From Neogale vison (taxonomy: Eukaryota > Chordata > Mammalia > Carnivora > Mustelidae): 64,000 nt of DNA. Both the position numbers and the translations under genes were made by a program. Shown here piece after piece: positions 45,455 to 58,795 of the stretch (position 1 is the first letter of the stretch; each line of letters starts with the position of its first letter). Below the pieces are notes generated by a model. The model was not told the origin of the DNA. It worked only from the letters and a program-made list of their open reading frames with translations, and did no database searches. Location of the stretch: positions 49,226,001 through 49,290,000 of the forward strand of contig NC_058095.1 in the NCBI RefSeq assembly GCF_020171115.1, read 5' to 3'.

Positions 45455-46441
45455 GCCCAGGTCTGCCCTAGGGACATGTGGCCTTGGAGATGCTGTCCCC
45501 TTGGGACAGGAGGCACACAGAACAGGCCTGCATTCTGCCCAGACCCTTCCTCAGAGTGGAGTATGCGCGTCTGCCCTAGCCGTCCCCTCGTGTCTTCCTA
45601 AAGCCAGGCTTTCGTCTCTACGAACAGGGAGCGGTTGACAGTTGTCTTGCCACCGTCCCGCTGTTCTTCCCAGGGCAGGCTCTCCTGCTTTGTGACTGTT
45701 TCAGGACAACAAGGCCAACGGCTCCTTCTCTTCTCACGGGGAGGCGTTCTGCTCCTTCCCCAGACTTGCTCCCGGGGAGCACGGTGACAGCCGTGTCCCT
45801 ATCCTTAAGGCCCTTTCCAGATGTGCATCCACGGTTCTCTCGCAGGGAGTGAGGATGCTAGGGCCAAGAGAATTTCGCTCCATGCGGGTTTCATCCACCG
45901 TGCTGCGCAGACTAGCTCAGGCAAGCAGGAGCAGCATCCCACAAAGCGACTCAGATTTCCCAACGAATGCTGTGCTTTCCCAGTGCAGGAGCCTGGTGAA
46001 AGAGGATTTCGCTGTAGGGTGGTTTCTCCCAACTTGAGACTTGGTCTAGGCAAGCAGGAGCAGCAGCCCGCAGAACCGACTCTGATTTCTGAGCAAACGG
46101 AGAGGGTGACACTTGTCTTGCCACCAGCCCGCTTCTATTGCAATGCATGCCCTCCTGTTTCATGACCTTTAATTAAGACTGTTTCTACAGGCACAACCAC
46201 GCTTCTCTCTCAAGTAGAGGGTTTGCCCGGGACAAGAGGATTTCGCTCCATGCGGGTTTCTTATACCGTGCTTCAGAGACTATGTTCAGGCAAGCGGCCT
46301 CTGAATCGCACAGAACCGACTCTGTTTTCCCCAAGAATGCTGTGCTTTCCTAGAGGGAATGCCCAGGCAAAGAGGCTTTCGCTCTATGCGGGATTCTGCC
46401 ACCGTGCTGCCAGTACTAGGCTCAAGCAAGCAGCAACAGCA
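44893..46441 (+). repeat. Satellite unit 30, type f, 1,549 bp
   Basis: An extra G in the G-run near 45,315 cancels the CAGACCC loss. Private CCACGGTTCTC, CCACCAGCCC, TTTAATTAAG, GGGTTTGCC. B1 45873, B2 46241 and B3 46377 all intact. Confidence 0.97.
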
Positions 46442-47988
46442 GCCCAGGGAACCGACTCTTTTTTCCATGCGACTGCTATGCTTTCGCAGAGGTTTTCAGC
46501 TTGGCCTGAACCGCACTTCGCTGCTGCTTCCTCAGCAAGGCTTTGGGCGTTCGCTCTGTCGCGTCAGGGAAGGAGATCTGTGGGAGAGCTGGTGCCTCTT
46601 TGGGCTTTGCTCTCCCAGGCTCCATGGTCGCACCCTGGGTTCACCGTGTCAGGCTGAACTTCGCAGACACAGCCACCACCCTGCAGCAGCGTGCATGGTC
46701 TAGGATGACACTCCCTGCTAACTGCCATCTCCTGGCGTAGTAAGGCTTGGCTTTTCGCTCTGGAGTTCAGGCGGACTCGGGGACTAGGCCAGTGCCTTCC
46801 CCATAGGAAAGGAGAGGCGACAGGAACCCTGCACAGCGCCCGTGCACTGGGATGGGAAGCTGTGGGGGACTATACCCTCTTCTTCCCCGACACACCCCCT
46901 GCCACCCCCAACGCTGCCACCTCTTGGAGGAAGATGGCATCAGGCTGCCTTTTCTTCCAGGGAGCTGTATCTGCGAGTTCTGGGTATGGCGCCTGGTGGC
47001 AAGCCCACGTCTGCCCTAGGACATGTGGCTTTGGAGATGCTGTCCCCTTGGGACAGGAGGCACACAGAACAGGCCTGCATTCTGCCCAGACTCCTTCCTC
47101 AGAGTGGAGTATGCGCGTCTGCCCTAGCCGTCCCCTCGTATCTTCCTAATGCCAGGCTTTCGTCTCTATGAACAGGGAGCGGGTGACACTTGTCTTGCCA
47201 CCGTCCCGCTGTTCTTCCCAGGGCAGACTCTTCTGCTTTGCGACTGTTTCCCGACAACAAGGCCTACGGCTCCTTCTCTTCTCACGGGGAGGCGTTCTGC
47301 TCCTTCCCCAGACTTGCTCCCGGGGAGCACGGTGACAGCCGTGTCCCTAACCTTAAGGCCCTTTCCAGATGTGCATCCACGCTTCTCTCGCAGGCAGTGG
47401 GGATGCTAGGGCCAAGAGAATTTCGCTCCATGCGGGTTTCTTCCACCGTGCTGCGCAGACTAGCTCAGGCAAGCAGCAGAACCATCCCACAAAGCGACTC
47501 AGATTTCCCAACGAATGCTGTGCTTTCCCAGTGCAGGAGCCTGGTGAAAGAGGATTTCGCTGTAGGGTGGTTTCTCCCAACTTGAGACTTTGTCTAGGCA
47601 AGCAGGAGCAGCAGCCCGCAGAACCGACTCTGATTTCTGAGCAAACGGAGAGGGTGACACTTGTCTTGCCACCTGCCCGCTACTATTGCAATGCATGCTC
47701 TCCTGTTTCATGACCTTTCATTAAGACTGTTTCTACAGGCACAACCACGCTTCTCTCTCAAGTAGAGGGGATGCCGGGACAAGAGCATTTCGCTCCATGC
47801 GGGTTTCTTACACCGTGCTTCAGAGACTATGTTCATACAAGCGGCCTTTGATTCGCACAGAACCGACTCTGTTTTCCCCAAGAATGCTGTGCTTTCCTAG
47901 AGTGAATGCCCATGCAAAGAGGCTTTCACTCTATGCGGGATTCATTCACCGTGCTACCAATACTAGGCTCAAGCAAGCAGCAACAGCA
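46442..47988 (+). repeat. Satellite unit 31, type r', 1,547 bp, with mutation cluster
   Basis: Losses in CCTAGGACATG and GATGCCGGGAC. Many private bases, with a dense cluster at 47,836-47,956. AAGCAGCAGAACC in M1. B1 47421 and B2 47788 intact; B3 (47924) broken (TTCA for TTCG). Confidence 0.97.
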
Positions 47989-49536
47989 GCCCAGGGAACC
48001 GACTCTTTTTTCCCAGCGACTGCTATGCTTTCGCAGAGGTTTTCAGCTTGGCCTGAACCGCACTTCGCTGCTGCTTCCTCAGCAAGGCTTTGGGCGTTCG
48101 CTCTGTCGCGTCAGGGAAGGAGATCTGTGGGAGAGCTGGTGCCTCTTTGGGCTTTGCTCTCCCAGGCTCCATGGTCGCACCCTGGGTTCACCGTGCCAGG
48201 CTGAACTTCGCAGACACAGCCACCACCCTGCAGCAGCGTGCGTGGTCTAGGATGACACTCCCTGCCAACTGCCATCTCCTGGCGTAGTAAGGCTTGGCTT
48301 TTCGCTCTGGAGTTCAGGCGGACTCGGGGACTAGGCCAGTGCCTTCCCCATAGGAAAGGAGAGGCGACAGGAACCCTGCACAGCGCCCGTGCACTGGGAT
48401 GGGGAGCTGTAGGGGACTATACCCTCTTCTTCCCCGACACACCCCCTGCCATCCCCAACGCTGCCACCTCTTGGAGGAAGATGGCATCTGGCTGCCTTTT
48501 CTTCCAGGGAACTGTATCTGCGAGTTCTGTGTATGGCGCCTGGTGGCAAGCCCACGTCTGCCCTAGGGACAGGTGGCCTTGGAGATGCTGTCCCCTTGGG
48601 ACAGGAGGCACACAGAACAGGCCTGCATTCTGCCCAGACTCCTTCCTCAGAGTGGAGTATGCGCGTCTGCCCTAGCCGTCCCCTCGTGTCTTCCTAAAGC
48701 CAGGCTTTCGTCTCTACGAACAGGGAGCGGGTGACACTTGTCTTGCCACCGTCCCGCTGTTCTTCCCAGGGCAGGCTCTCCTGCTTTGTGAATGTTTCAG
48801 GACAACAAGGCCAACGGCTCCTTCTCTTCTCACGGGGAGGCGTTCTGCTCCTTCCCCAGACTTGCTCCCGGGGAGCACGGTGACAGCCGTGTCCCTATCC
48901 TTAAGGCCCTTTCCAGATGTGCATCCACGCTTCTCTCGCAGGCAGTGAGGATGCTAGGGCCAAGAGAATTTCGCTCCATGCGGGTTTCTTCTACCGTGCT
49001 GCGCAGACTAGCTCAGGCAAGCAGCAGCTGCATCCCACAAACCGACTCAGATTTCCCAACGAATGCTGTGCTTTCCCAGTGCAGGAGCCTGGTGAAAGAG
49101 GATTTCGCTGTAGGGTGGTTTCTCCCAACTTGAGACTTGGTCTAGGCAAGCAGGAGCAGCAGCCCGCAGAACCGACTCTGATTTCTGAGCAAACGGAGAG
49201 GGTGACACTTGTCTTGCCACCTGCCCGCTACTATTGCAATGCATGCTCTCCTGTTTCATGACCTTTCATTAAGACTGTTTCTACAGGCACAACCACGCTT
49301 CTCTCTCAAGTAGAGGGGATGCCGGGACAAGAGCATTTCGCTCCATGCGGGTTTCTTACACCGTGCTTCAGAGACTATGTTCAGGCAAGCGGCCTCTGAA
49401 TCGCACAGAACCGACTCTGTTTTCCCCAAGAATGCTGTGCTTTCCTAGAGGGAATGCCCAGGCAAGGAGGCTTTCGCTCTATGCGGGATTCTGCCACCGT
49501 GCTGCCAATACTAGGCTCAAGCAAGCAGCAACAGCA
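47989..49536 (+). repeat. Satellite unit 32, type r', 1,548 bp
   Basis: Shares GATGCCGGGAC and GAGCATTTCG with unit 31 but not its cluster. Private GCTGTAGGGG, GCCATCCCC, GTGAATGTTTC, GCAGCTGCATCC. B1 48969, B2 49336 and B3 49472 all intact. Confidence 0.97.
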
Positions 49537-51085
49537 GCCCAGGGAACCGACTCTTTTTTCCCAGCGACTGCTATGCTTTCGCAGAGGTTTTCAGCTTGGC
49601 CTGAACCGCACTTCGCTGCTGCTTCCTCAGCAAGGCTTTGGGCGTTCGCTCTGTCGCGTCAGGGAAGGAGATCTGTGGGAGAGCTGGTGCCTCTTTGGGC
49701 TTTGCTCTCCCAGGCTCCATGGTCGCACCCTGGGTTCACCGTGCCAGGCTGAACTTCGCAGACACAGCCACCACCCTGCAGCAGCGTGCGAGGTCTAGGA
49801 TGACACTCCCTGCCAACTGCCATCTCCTGGCGTAGTAAGGCTTGGCTTTTCGCTCTGGAGTTCAGGCGGACTCGGGGACTAGGCCAGTGCCTTCCCCATA
49901 GGAAAGGAGAGGCGACAGGAACCCTGCACAGCGCCCGTGCACTGGGATGGGGAGCTGTGGGGGACTATACCCTCTTCTTCCCCGACACACCCCCTGCCAC
50001 CCCCAACGCTGCCACCTCTTGGAGGAAGATGGCATCTGGCTGCCTTTTCTTCCAGGGAGCTGTATCTGCGAGTTCTGTGTATGGCGCCTGGTGGCAAGCC
50101 CACGTCTGCCCTAGGGACAGGTGGCCTTGGAGATGCTGTCCCCTTGGGACAGGAGGCACACAGAACAGGCCTGCATTCTGCCCAGACTCCTTCCTCAGAG
50201 TGGAGTATGCACGTCAGCCCTAGCCGTCCCCTCGTGTCTTCCTAAAGCCAGGCTTTCGTCTCTACGAACAGGGAGCGGGTGACACTTGTCTTGCCACCGT
50301 CCCGCTGTTCTTCCCAGGGCAGGCTCTCCTGCTTTGTGACTGTTTCACGACAACAAGGCCAACGGCTCCTTCTCTTCTCACGGGGAGGCGTTCTGCTCCT
50401 TCCCCAGACTTGCTCCCGGGGAGCACGGTGACAGCCGTGTCCCTATCCTTAAGGCCCTTTCCAGATGTGCATCCACGCTTCTCTCGCAGGCAGTGAGGAT
50501 GCTAGGGCCAAGAGAATTTCGCTCCATGCGGGTTTCTTCCACCGTGCTGCGCAGACTAGCTCAGGCAAGCAGGAGGAGCATCCCACAAAGCGACTCAGAT
50601 TTCCCAACGAATGCTGTGCTTTCCCAGTGCAGGAGCCTGGTGAAAGAGGATTTCGCTGTAGGGTGGTTTCTCCCAACTTGAGACTTGGTCTAGGCAAGCA
50701 GGAGCAGCAGCCCGCAGAACCGACTCTGATTTCTGAACAAACGGAGAGGGTGACACTTGTCTTGCCACCTGCCCGCTACTATTGCAATGCATGCTCTCCT
50801 GTTTCATGACCTTTCATTAAGACTGATTCTACAGGCACAACCACGCTTCTCTCTCAAGTAGAGGGGATGCCCGGGATAAGAGGATTTCGCTCCATGCGGG
50901 TTTCTTACACCGTGCTTCAGAGACTATGTTCAGGCAAGCGGCCTCTGAATCGCACAGAACCGACTCTGTTTTCCCCAAGAATGCTGTGCTTTCCTAGAGG
51001 GAATGCCCAGGCAAAGAGGCTCTCGCTCTATGCGGGATTCTGCCACCGTGCTGCCAATACTAGGCTCAAGCAAGCAGCAACAGCA
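49537..51085 (+). repeat. Satellite unit 33, type g, 1,549 bp
   Basis: The left region is f-like (TCTGTGTATGG, GCACGTCAGCC) with GTGCGAGG. From about 50.58 kb it joins the three-unit duplication: CTGAACAAAC, ACTGATTCTAC, GGGATAAGAGG. B1 50517 and B2 50885 intact; B3 (51021) broken (CTCG). Confidence 0.97.
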
Positions 51086-52632
51086 GCCCAGGGAACCGAC
51101 TCTTTTTTCCCAGCGACTGCTATGCTTTGGCAGAGGTTTTCAGCTTGGCCTGAACCGCACTTCGCTGCTGCTTCCTCAGCAAGGCTTTGGACGTTCGCTC
51201 TGTCGCGTCAGGGAAGGAGATCTGTGGGAGAGCTGGTGCCTCTTTGGGCTTTGCTCTCCCAGGCTCCATGGTCTCACCCTGAGTTCACCGTGCCAGGCTG
51301 AACTTCGCAGATACAGCCACCACCCTGCAGCAGCGTGCGTGGTCTAGGATGACACTCCCTGCCAACTGCCATCTCCTGGCGTAGTAAGGCTTGGCTTTTC
51401 GCTCTGGAGTTCAGGCGGACTCGGGGACTAGGCCAGTGCCTTCCCCATAGGAAAGGAGAGGCGACAGGAACCCTGCACAGCACCCGTGCACTGGGATGGG
51501 GAGCTGTGGGGGACTATACCCTCTTCTTCCCCGACACACCCCCTGCCACCCCCAACGCTGCCACCTCTTGGAGGAAGATGGCATCTGGCTGCCTTTTCTT
51601 CCAGGGAGCTGTATCTGCGAGTTCTGGGTATGGCGCCTGGTGGCAAGCCCATGTCTGCCCTAGGGACAGGTGGCCTTGGAGATGCTGTCCCCTTGGGACA
51701 GGAGGCACACAGAACAGGCCTGCATTCTGCCCAGACCCTTCCTCAGAGTGGATTATGCGCGTCTGCCCTAGCTGTCCCCTCGTGTCTTCCTAAAGCCAGG
51801 CTTTCGTCTCTACGAATAGGGAGCGGGTGACACTTGTCTTGCCACCGTCCCGCTGTTCTTCCCAGGGCAGGCTCTCCTGCTTTGTGACTGTTTCACGACA
51901 ACAAGGCCAACGGCTCCTTCTCTTCTCACGGGGAGGCGTTCTGCTCCTTCCCCAGACTTGCTCCCGGGGAGCACGGTGACAGCCGTGTCTCTATCCTTAA
52001 GGCCCTTTCCAGATGTGCATCCACGCTTCTCTCGCAGGCAGTAGGATGCTAAGGCCAAGAGAATTTCGGTCCATATGGGTTTCTTCCACCGTGCTGCGCA
52101 GACTAGCTCAGGCAAGCAGGAGCAGCATCCCACAAAGCGACTCAGATTTCCCAACGAATGCTGTGCTTTCCCAGTGCAGGAGCCTGGTGAAAGAGGATTT
52201 CGCTGTAGGGTGGTTTCTCCCAACTTGAGACTTGGTCTAGGCAAGCAGGAGCAGCAGCCCGCAGAACCGACTCTGATTTCTGAGCAAACGGAGAGGGTGA
52301 CACTTGTCTTGCCACCTGCCCGCTTCTATTGCAATGCATGCCCTCCTGTTTCATGACCTTTCATTAAGACTGTTTCTACAGGCACAACCACGCTTCTCTC
52401 TCAAGTAGAGGGGATGCCCGGGACAAGAGGAATTCGCTCCTTGCGGGTTTCTTATACCGTGCTTCAGAGACTATGTTCAGGCAAGCGGCCTCTGAATCGC
52501 ACAGAACCGACTCTGTTTTCCCCAAGAATGCTGTGCTTTCCTAGAGGGAATGCCCAGGCAAAGAGGCTTTCGCTCTATGCGGGATTCTGCCACCGTGCTG
52601 CCAGTACTAGGCTTAAGCAAGCAGCAACAGCA
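51086..52632 (+). repeat. Satellite unit 34, type a variant, 1,547 bp
   Basis: Losses in CAGACCC and GGCAGTAGGATG. Private to units 34 and 37: TTTGGACG, CCTGAGTTC, AGATACAGCC. B1 (52064) broken (TGGG), B2 (52432) broken (central A to T), B3 52568 intact. Confidence 0.97.
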
Positions 52633-54166
52633 GCCCTTTTTTCCCAGCGACTGCTATGCTTTCGCAGAGGTTTTCAGCTTGGCCTGAACCGCACTTCGCT
52701 GCTGCTTCCTCAGCAAGGCTTTGGGCGTTCGCTCTGTCGCGTCAGGGAAGGAGATCTGTGGGAGAGCTGGTGCCTCTTTGGGCTTTGCTCTCCCAGGCTC
52801 CATGGTCGCACCCTGGGTTCACCGTGCCAGGCTGAACTTCGCAGACACAGCCACCACCCTGCAGCAGCGTGCGTGGTCTAGGATGACACTCCCTGCCAAC
52901 TGCCATCTCCTGGCGTAGTAAGGCTTGGCTTTTCGCTCTGGAGTTCAGGCGGACTCGGGGACTAGGCCAGTGCCTTCCCCATAGGAAAGGAGAGGCGACA
53001 GGAACCCTGCACAGCGTCCGTGCACTGGGATGTGGAGCTGTGGGGGACTATACCCTCTTCTTCCCCGACACACCCCCTGCCACCCCCAACGCTGCCACCT
53101 CTTGGAGGAAGATGGCATCTGGCTGCCTTTACTTCCAGGGAGCTGTATCTGCGAGTTCTGGGTATGGCGCCTGGTGGCAAGCCCACGTCTCCCTAGGGAC
53201 AGGTGGCCTTGGAGATGCTGTCCCCTTGGGACAGGAGGCACACAGAACAGGCCTGCATTCTGCCCAGACTCCTTCCTCAGAGTGGAGTATGCGCGTCTGC
53301 CCTAGCCGTCCCCTCGTGTCTTCCTAAAGCCAGGCTTTCGTCTCTACGAACAGGGAGCGGGTGACACTTGTCTTGCCACCGTCCCGCTGTTCTTCCCAGG
53401 GCAGGCTCTCCTGCTTTGTGACTGTTTCACGACAACAAGGCCAACGGCTCCTTCTCTTCTCACGGGGAGGCGTTCTGCTCCTTCCCCAGACTTGCTCCCG
53501 GGGAGCACGGTGACAGCCGTGTCCCTATCCTTAAGGCCCTTTCCAGATGTGCATCCACGCTTCTCTCGCAGGCAGTGAGGATGCTAGGGCCAAGGAATTT
53601 CGCTCCATGCGGGTTTCTTCCACCGTGCTGCGCAGACTAGCTCAGGCAAGCAGAAGCAGCATCCCACAAAGCAACTCAGATTTCCCAACGAATGCTGTGC
53701 TTTCCCAGTGCAGGAGCCTGGTGAAAGAGGATTTCGCTGTAGGGTGGTTTCTCCCAACTTGAGACTTGGCCTAGGCAAGCAGGAGCAGCAGCCCGCAGAA
53801 CCGACTCTGATTTCTGAGCAATAGGATAGGGTGACACTTGTCTTGCCACCTGCCCGCTACTATTGCAATGCATGCTCTCCAGTTTCATGACCTTTCATTA
53901 AGACTGTTTCTACAGGCACAACCACGCTTCTCTCTCAAGTAGAGGGGATGCCCGGGACAAGAGGATTTCGCTCCATGCGGGTTTCTTACACCGTGCTTCA
54001 GAGACTATGTTCAGGCAAGCGGCCTGTGAATCGCACAGAACCGACTCTGTTTTCCCCAAGAATGCTGTGCTTTCCTAGAGGGAATGCCCAGGCAAAGAGG
54101 CTTTCGCTCTATGCGGGATTCTGCCACCGTGCTGCCAATACTAGGCTCAAGCAAGCAGCAACAGCA
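52633..54166 (+). repeat. Satellite unit 35, type k, 1,534 bp (13-bp deletion)
   Basis: Lacks AGGGAACCGACTC immediately after its first CCC; also one-base losses in ACGTCTCCC and CCAAGGAATTT. Markers CAGCGTCCG, TTTACTTCC, AATAGGATA. B1 53598, B2 53966 and B3 54102 all intact. Confidence 0.97.
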
Positions 54167-55714
54167 GCCCAGGGAACCGACTCTTTTTTCCCAGCGACTG
54201 CTATGCTTTCGCAGAGGTTTTCAGCTTGGCCTGAACCGCACTTCGCTGCTGCTTCCTCAGCAAGGCTTTGGGCGTTCGCTCTGTCGCGTCAGGGAAGGAG
54301 ATCTGTGGGAGAGCTGGTGCCTCTTTGGGCTTTGCTCTCCCAGGCTCCATGGTCGCACCCTGGGTTCACCGTGCAAGGCTGAACTTCGCAGACACAGCCA
54401 CCACCCTGCAGCAGCGTGCGTGGTCTAGGATGACACTCCCTGCCAACTGCCATCTCCTGGCGTAGTAAGGCTTGGCTTTTCGCTCTGGAGTTCAGGCGGA
54501 CTCGGGGACTAGGCCAGTGCCTTCCCCATAGGAAAGGAGAGGCGACAGGAACCCTGCACAGCGCCCGTGCACTGGGATGGGGAGCTGTGGGGGACTATAC
54601 CCTCTTCTTCCCCGACACACCCCCTGCCACCCCCAACGCTGCCACCTCTTGGAGGAAGATGGCATCTGGCTGCCTTTTCTTCCAGGGAGCTGTATCTGCG
54701 AGTTCTGGGTATGGCGCCTGGTGGCAAGCCCACGTCTGCCCTAGGGACAGGTGGCCTTGGAGATGCTGTCCCCTTGGGACAGGAGGCACACAGAACAGGC
54801 CTGCATTCTGCCCAGACCCTTCCTCAGAGTGGAGTATGCGCGTCTGCCCTAGCTGTCCCCTCGTGTCTTCCTAAAGCCAGGCTTTCGTCTCTACGAACAG
54901 GGAGCGGGTGACACTTGTCTTGCCACCGTCCCGCTGTTCTTCCCAGGGCAGGCTCTCCTGCTTTGTGACTGTTTCACGACAACAAGGCCAACGGCTCCTT
55001 CTCTTCTCACGGGGAGGCGTTCTGCTCCTTCCCCAGACTTGCTCCCGGGGAGCACGGTGACAGCCGTGTCCCTATCCTTAAGGCCCTTTCCAGATGTGCA
55101 TCCACGCTTCTCTCGCAGGCAGTGAGGATGCTAGGGCCAAGAGAATTTCGCTCCATGCGGGTTTCTTCCACCGTGCTGCGCAGACTAGCTCAGGCAAGCA
55201 GCAGCAGCATCCCACAAAGCGACTCAGATTTCCCAACGAATGCTGTGCTTTCCCAGTGCAGGAGCCTGGTGAAAGAGGATTTCGCTGTAGGGTGGTTTCT
55301 CCCAACTTGAGACTTGGTCTAGGCAAGCAGGAGCAGCAGCCCGCAGAACCGACTCTGATTTCTGAACAAACGGAGAGGGTGACACTTGTCTTGCCACCTG
55401 CCCGCTACTATTGCAATGCATGCTCTCCTGTTTCATGACCTTTCATTAAGACTGATTCTACAGGCACAACCACGCTTCTCTCTCAAGTAGAGGGGATGCC
55501 CGGGATAAGAGGATTTCGCTCCATGCGGGTTTCTTACACCGTGCTTCAGAGACTATGTTCAGGCAAGCGGCCTCTGAATCGCACAGAACCGACTCTGTTT
55601 TCCCCAAGAATGCTGTGCTTTCCTAGAGGGAATGCCCAGGCAAAGAGGCTCTCGCTCTATGCGGGATTCTGCCACCGTGCTGCCAATACTAGGCTCAAGC
55701 AAGCAGCAACAGCA
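54167..55714 (+). repeat. Satellite unit 36, type r, 1,548 bp
   Basis: Loss in CAGACCC; GTGCAAGGC, CTGAACAAAC, ACTGATTCTAC, GGGATAAG. B1 55146 and B2 55514 intact; B3 (55650) broken (CTCG), the same change as unit 33. Confidence 0.97.
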
Positions 55715-57261
55715 GCCCAGGGAACCGACTCTTTTTTCCCAGCGACTGCTATGCTTTGGCAGAGGTTTTCAGCTTGGCCTGAACCGCACTTCGCTGCTGC
55801 TTCCTCAGCAAGGCTTTGGACGTTCGCTCTGTCGCGTCAGGGAAGGAGATCTGTGGGAGAGCTGGTGCCTCTTTGGGCTTTGCTCTCCCAGGCTCCATGG
55901 TCTCACCCTGAGTTCACCGTGCCAGGCTGAACTTCGCAGATACAGCCACCACCCTGCAGCAGCGTGCGTGGTCTAGGATGACACTCCCTGCCAACTGCCA
56001 TCTCCTGGCGTAGTAAGGCTTGGCTTTTCGCTCTGGAGTTCAGGCGGACTCGGGGACTAGGCCAGTGCCTTCCCCATAGGAAAGGAGAGGCGACAGGAAC
56101 CCTGCACAGCACCCGTGCACTGGGATGGGGAGCTGTGGGGGACTATACCCTCTTCTTCCCCGACACACCCCCTGCCACCCCCAACGCTGCCACCTCTTGG
56201 AGGAAGATGGCATCTGGCTGCCTTTTCTTCCAGGGAGCTGTATCTGCGAGTTCTGGGTATGGCGCCTGGTGGCAAGCCCATGTCTGCCCTAGGGACAGGT
56301 GGCCTTGGAGATGCTGTCCCCTTGGGACAGGAGGCACACAGAACAGGCCTGCATTCTGCCCAGACCCTTCCTCAGAGTGGATTATGCGCGTCTGCCCTAG
56401 CTGTCCCCTCGTGTCTTCCTAAAGCCAGGCTTTCGTCTCTACGAATAGGGAGCGGGTGACACTTGTCTTGCCACCGTCCCGCTGTTCTTCCCAGGGCAGG
56501 CTCTCCTGCTTTGTGACTGTTTCACGACAACAAGGCCAACGGCTCCTTCTCTTCTCACGGGGAGGCGTTCTGCTCCTTCCCCAGACTTGCTCCCGGGGAG
56601 CACGGTGACAGCCGTGTCTCTATCCTTAAGGCCCTTTCCAGATGTGCATCCACGCTTCTCTCGCAGGCAGTAGGATGCTAAGGCCAAGAGAATTTCGGTC
56701 CATATGGGTTTCTTCCACCGTGCTGCGCAGACTAGCTCAGGCAAGCAGGAGCAGCATCCCACAAAGCGACTCAGATTTCCCAACGAATGCTGTGCTTTCC
56801 CAGTGCAGGAGCCTGGTGAAAGAGGATTTCGCTGTAGGGTGGTTTCTCCCAACTTGAGACTTGGTCTAGGCAAGCAGGAGCAGCAGCCCGCAGAACCGAC
56901 TCTGATTTCTGAGCAAACGGAGAGGGTGACACTTGTCTTGCCACCTGCCCGCTTCTATTGCAATGCATGCCCTCCTGTTTCATGACCTTTCATTAAGACT
57001 GTTTCTACAGGCACAACCACGCTTCTCTCTCAAGTAGAGGGGATGCCCGGGACAAGAGGAATTCGCTCCTTGCGGGTTTCTTATACCGTGCTTCAGAGAC
57101 TATGTTCAGGCAAGCGGCCTCTGAATCGCACAGAACCGACTCTGTTTTCCCCAAGAATGCTGTGCTTTCCTAGAGGGAATGCCCAGGCAAAGAGGCTTTC
57201 GCTCTATGCGGGATTCTGCCACCGTGCTGCCAGTACTAGGCTCAAGCAAGCAGCAACAGCA
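55715..57261 (+). repeat. Satellite unit 37, type a variant, 1,547 bp
   Basis: Near-identical copy of unit 34 (offset 4,629). B1 (56693) and B2 (57061) broken; B3 57197 intact. Confidence 0.97.
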
Positions 57262-58795
57262 GCCCTTTTTTCCCAGCGACTGCTATGCTTTCGCAGAGGT
57301 TTTCAGCTTGGCCTGAACCGCACTTCGCTGCTGCTTCCTCAGCAAGGCTTTGGGCGTTCGCTCTGTCGCGTCAGGGAAGGAGATCTGAGGGAGAGCTGGT
57401 GCCTCTTTGGGCTTTGCTCTCCCAGGCTCCATGGTCGCACCCTGGGTTCACCGTGCCAGGCTGAACTTCGCAGACACAGCCACCACCCTGCAGCAGCGTG
57501 CGTGGTCTAGGATGACACTCCCTGCCAACTGCCATCTCCTGGCGTAGTAAGGCTTGGCTTTTCGCTCTGGAGTTCAGGCGGACTCGGGGACTAGGCCAGT
57601 GCCTTCCCCATAGGAAAGGAGAGGCGACAGGAACCCTGCACAGCGTCCGTGCACTGGGATGTGGAGCTGTGGGGGACTATACCCTCTTCTTCCCCGACAC
57701 ACCCCCTGCCACCCCCAACGCTGCCACCTCTTGGAGGAAGATGGCATCTGGCTGCCTTTACTTCCAGGGAGCTGTATCTGCGAGTTCTGGGTATGGCGCC
57801 TGGTGGCAAGCCCACGTCTCCCTAGGGACAGGTGGCCTTGGAGATGCTGTCCCCTTGGGACAGGAGGCACACAGAACAGGCCTGCATTCTGCCCAGACTC
57901 CTTCCTCAGAGTGGAGTATGCGCGTCTGCCCTAGCCGTCCCCTCGTGTCTTCCTAAAGCCAGGCTTTCGTCTCTACGAACAGGGAGCGGGTGACACTTGT
58001 CTTGCCACCGTCCCGCTGTTCTTCCCAGGGCAGGCTCTCCTGCTTTGTGACTGTTTCACGACAACAAGGCCAACGGCTCCTTCTCTTCTCACGGGGAGGC
58101 GTTCTGCTCCTTCCCCAGACTTGCTCCCGGGGAGCACGGTGACAGCCGTGTCCCTATCCTTAAGGCCCTTTCCAGATGTGCATCCACGCTTCTCTCGCAG
58201 GCAGTGAGGATGCTAGGGCCAAGGAATTTCGCTCCATGCGGGTTTCTTCCACCGTGCTGCGCAGACTAGCTCAGGCAAGCAGAAGCAGCATCCCACAAAG
58301 CAACTCAGATTTCCCAACGAATGCTGTGCTTTCCCAGTGCAGGAGCCTGGTGAAAGAGGATTTCGCTGTAGGGTGGTTTCTCCCAACTTGAGACTTGGCC
58401 TAGGCAAGCAGGAGCAGCAGCCCGCAGAACCGACTCTGATTTCTGAGCAATAGGATAGGGTGACACTTGTCTTGCCACCTGCCCGCTACTATTGCAATGC
58501 ATGCTCTCCAGTTTCATGACCTTTCATTAAGACTGTTTCTACAGGCACAACCACGCTTCTCTCTCAAGTAGAGGGGATGCCCGGGACAAGAGGATTTCGC
58601 TCCATGCGGGTTTCTTACACCGTGCTTCAGAGACTATGTTCAGGCAAGCGGCCTGTGAATCGCACAGAACCGACTCTGTTTTCCCCAAGAATGCTGTGCT
58701 TTCCTAGAGGGAATGCCCAGGCAAAGAGGCTTTCGCTCTATGCGGGATTCTGCCACCGTGCTGCCAATACTAGGCTCAAGCAAGCAGCAACAGCA
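57262..58795 (+). repeat. Satellite unit 38, type k, 1,534 bp (13-bp deletion)
   Basis: Near-identical copy of unit 35, with private ATCTGAGG near 57,385. B1 58227, B2 58595 and B3 58731 all intact. Confidence 0.97.

Larger units (their letters stand above)
50578..55206 (+). repeat. Three-unit recent duplication, first copy (4,629 bp; types a k r)
   Basis: Every position checked maps to itself plus 4,629. Rare variants are carried by both copies, including a 13-bp deletion at the unit 35 and 38 boundaries, CTCCTTGCGGG at B2, TTTACTTCC, CAGCGTCCG and AATAGGATA. I saw only three differences up to about 54,925: GGCTTAAGC versus GGCTCAAGC, ATCTGTGG versus ATCTGAGG, and GTGCGTGG versus GTGCGAGG. 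Confidence 0.93.
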
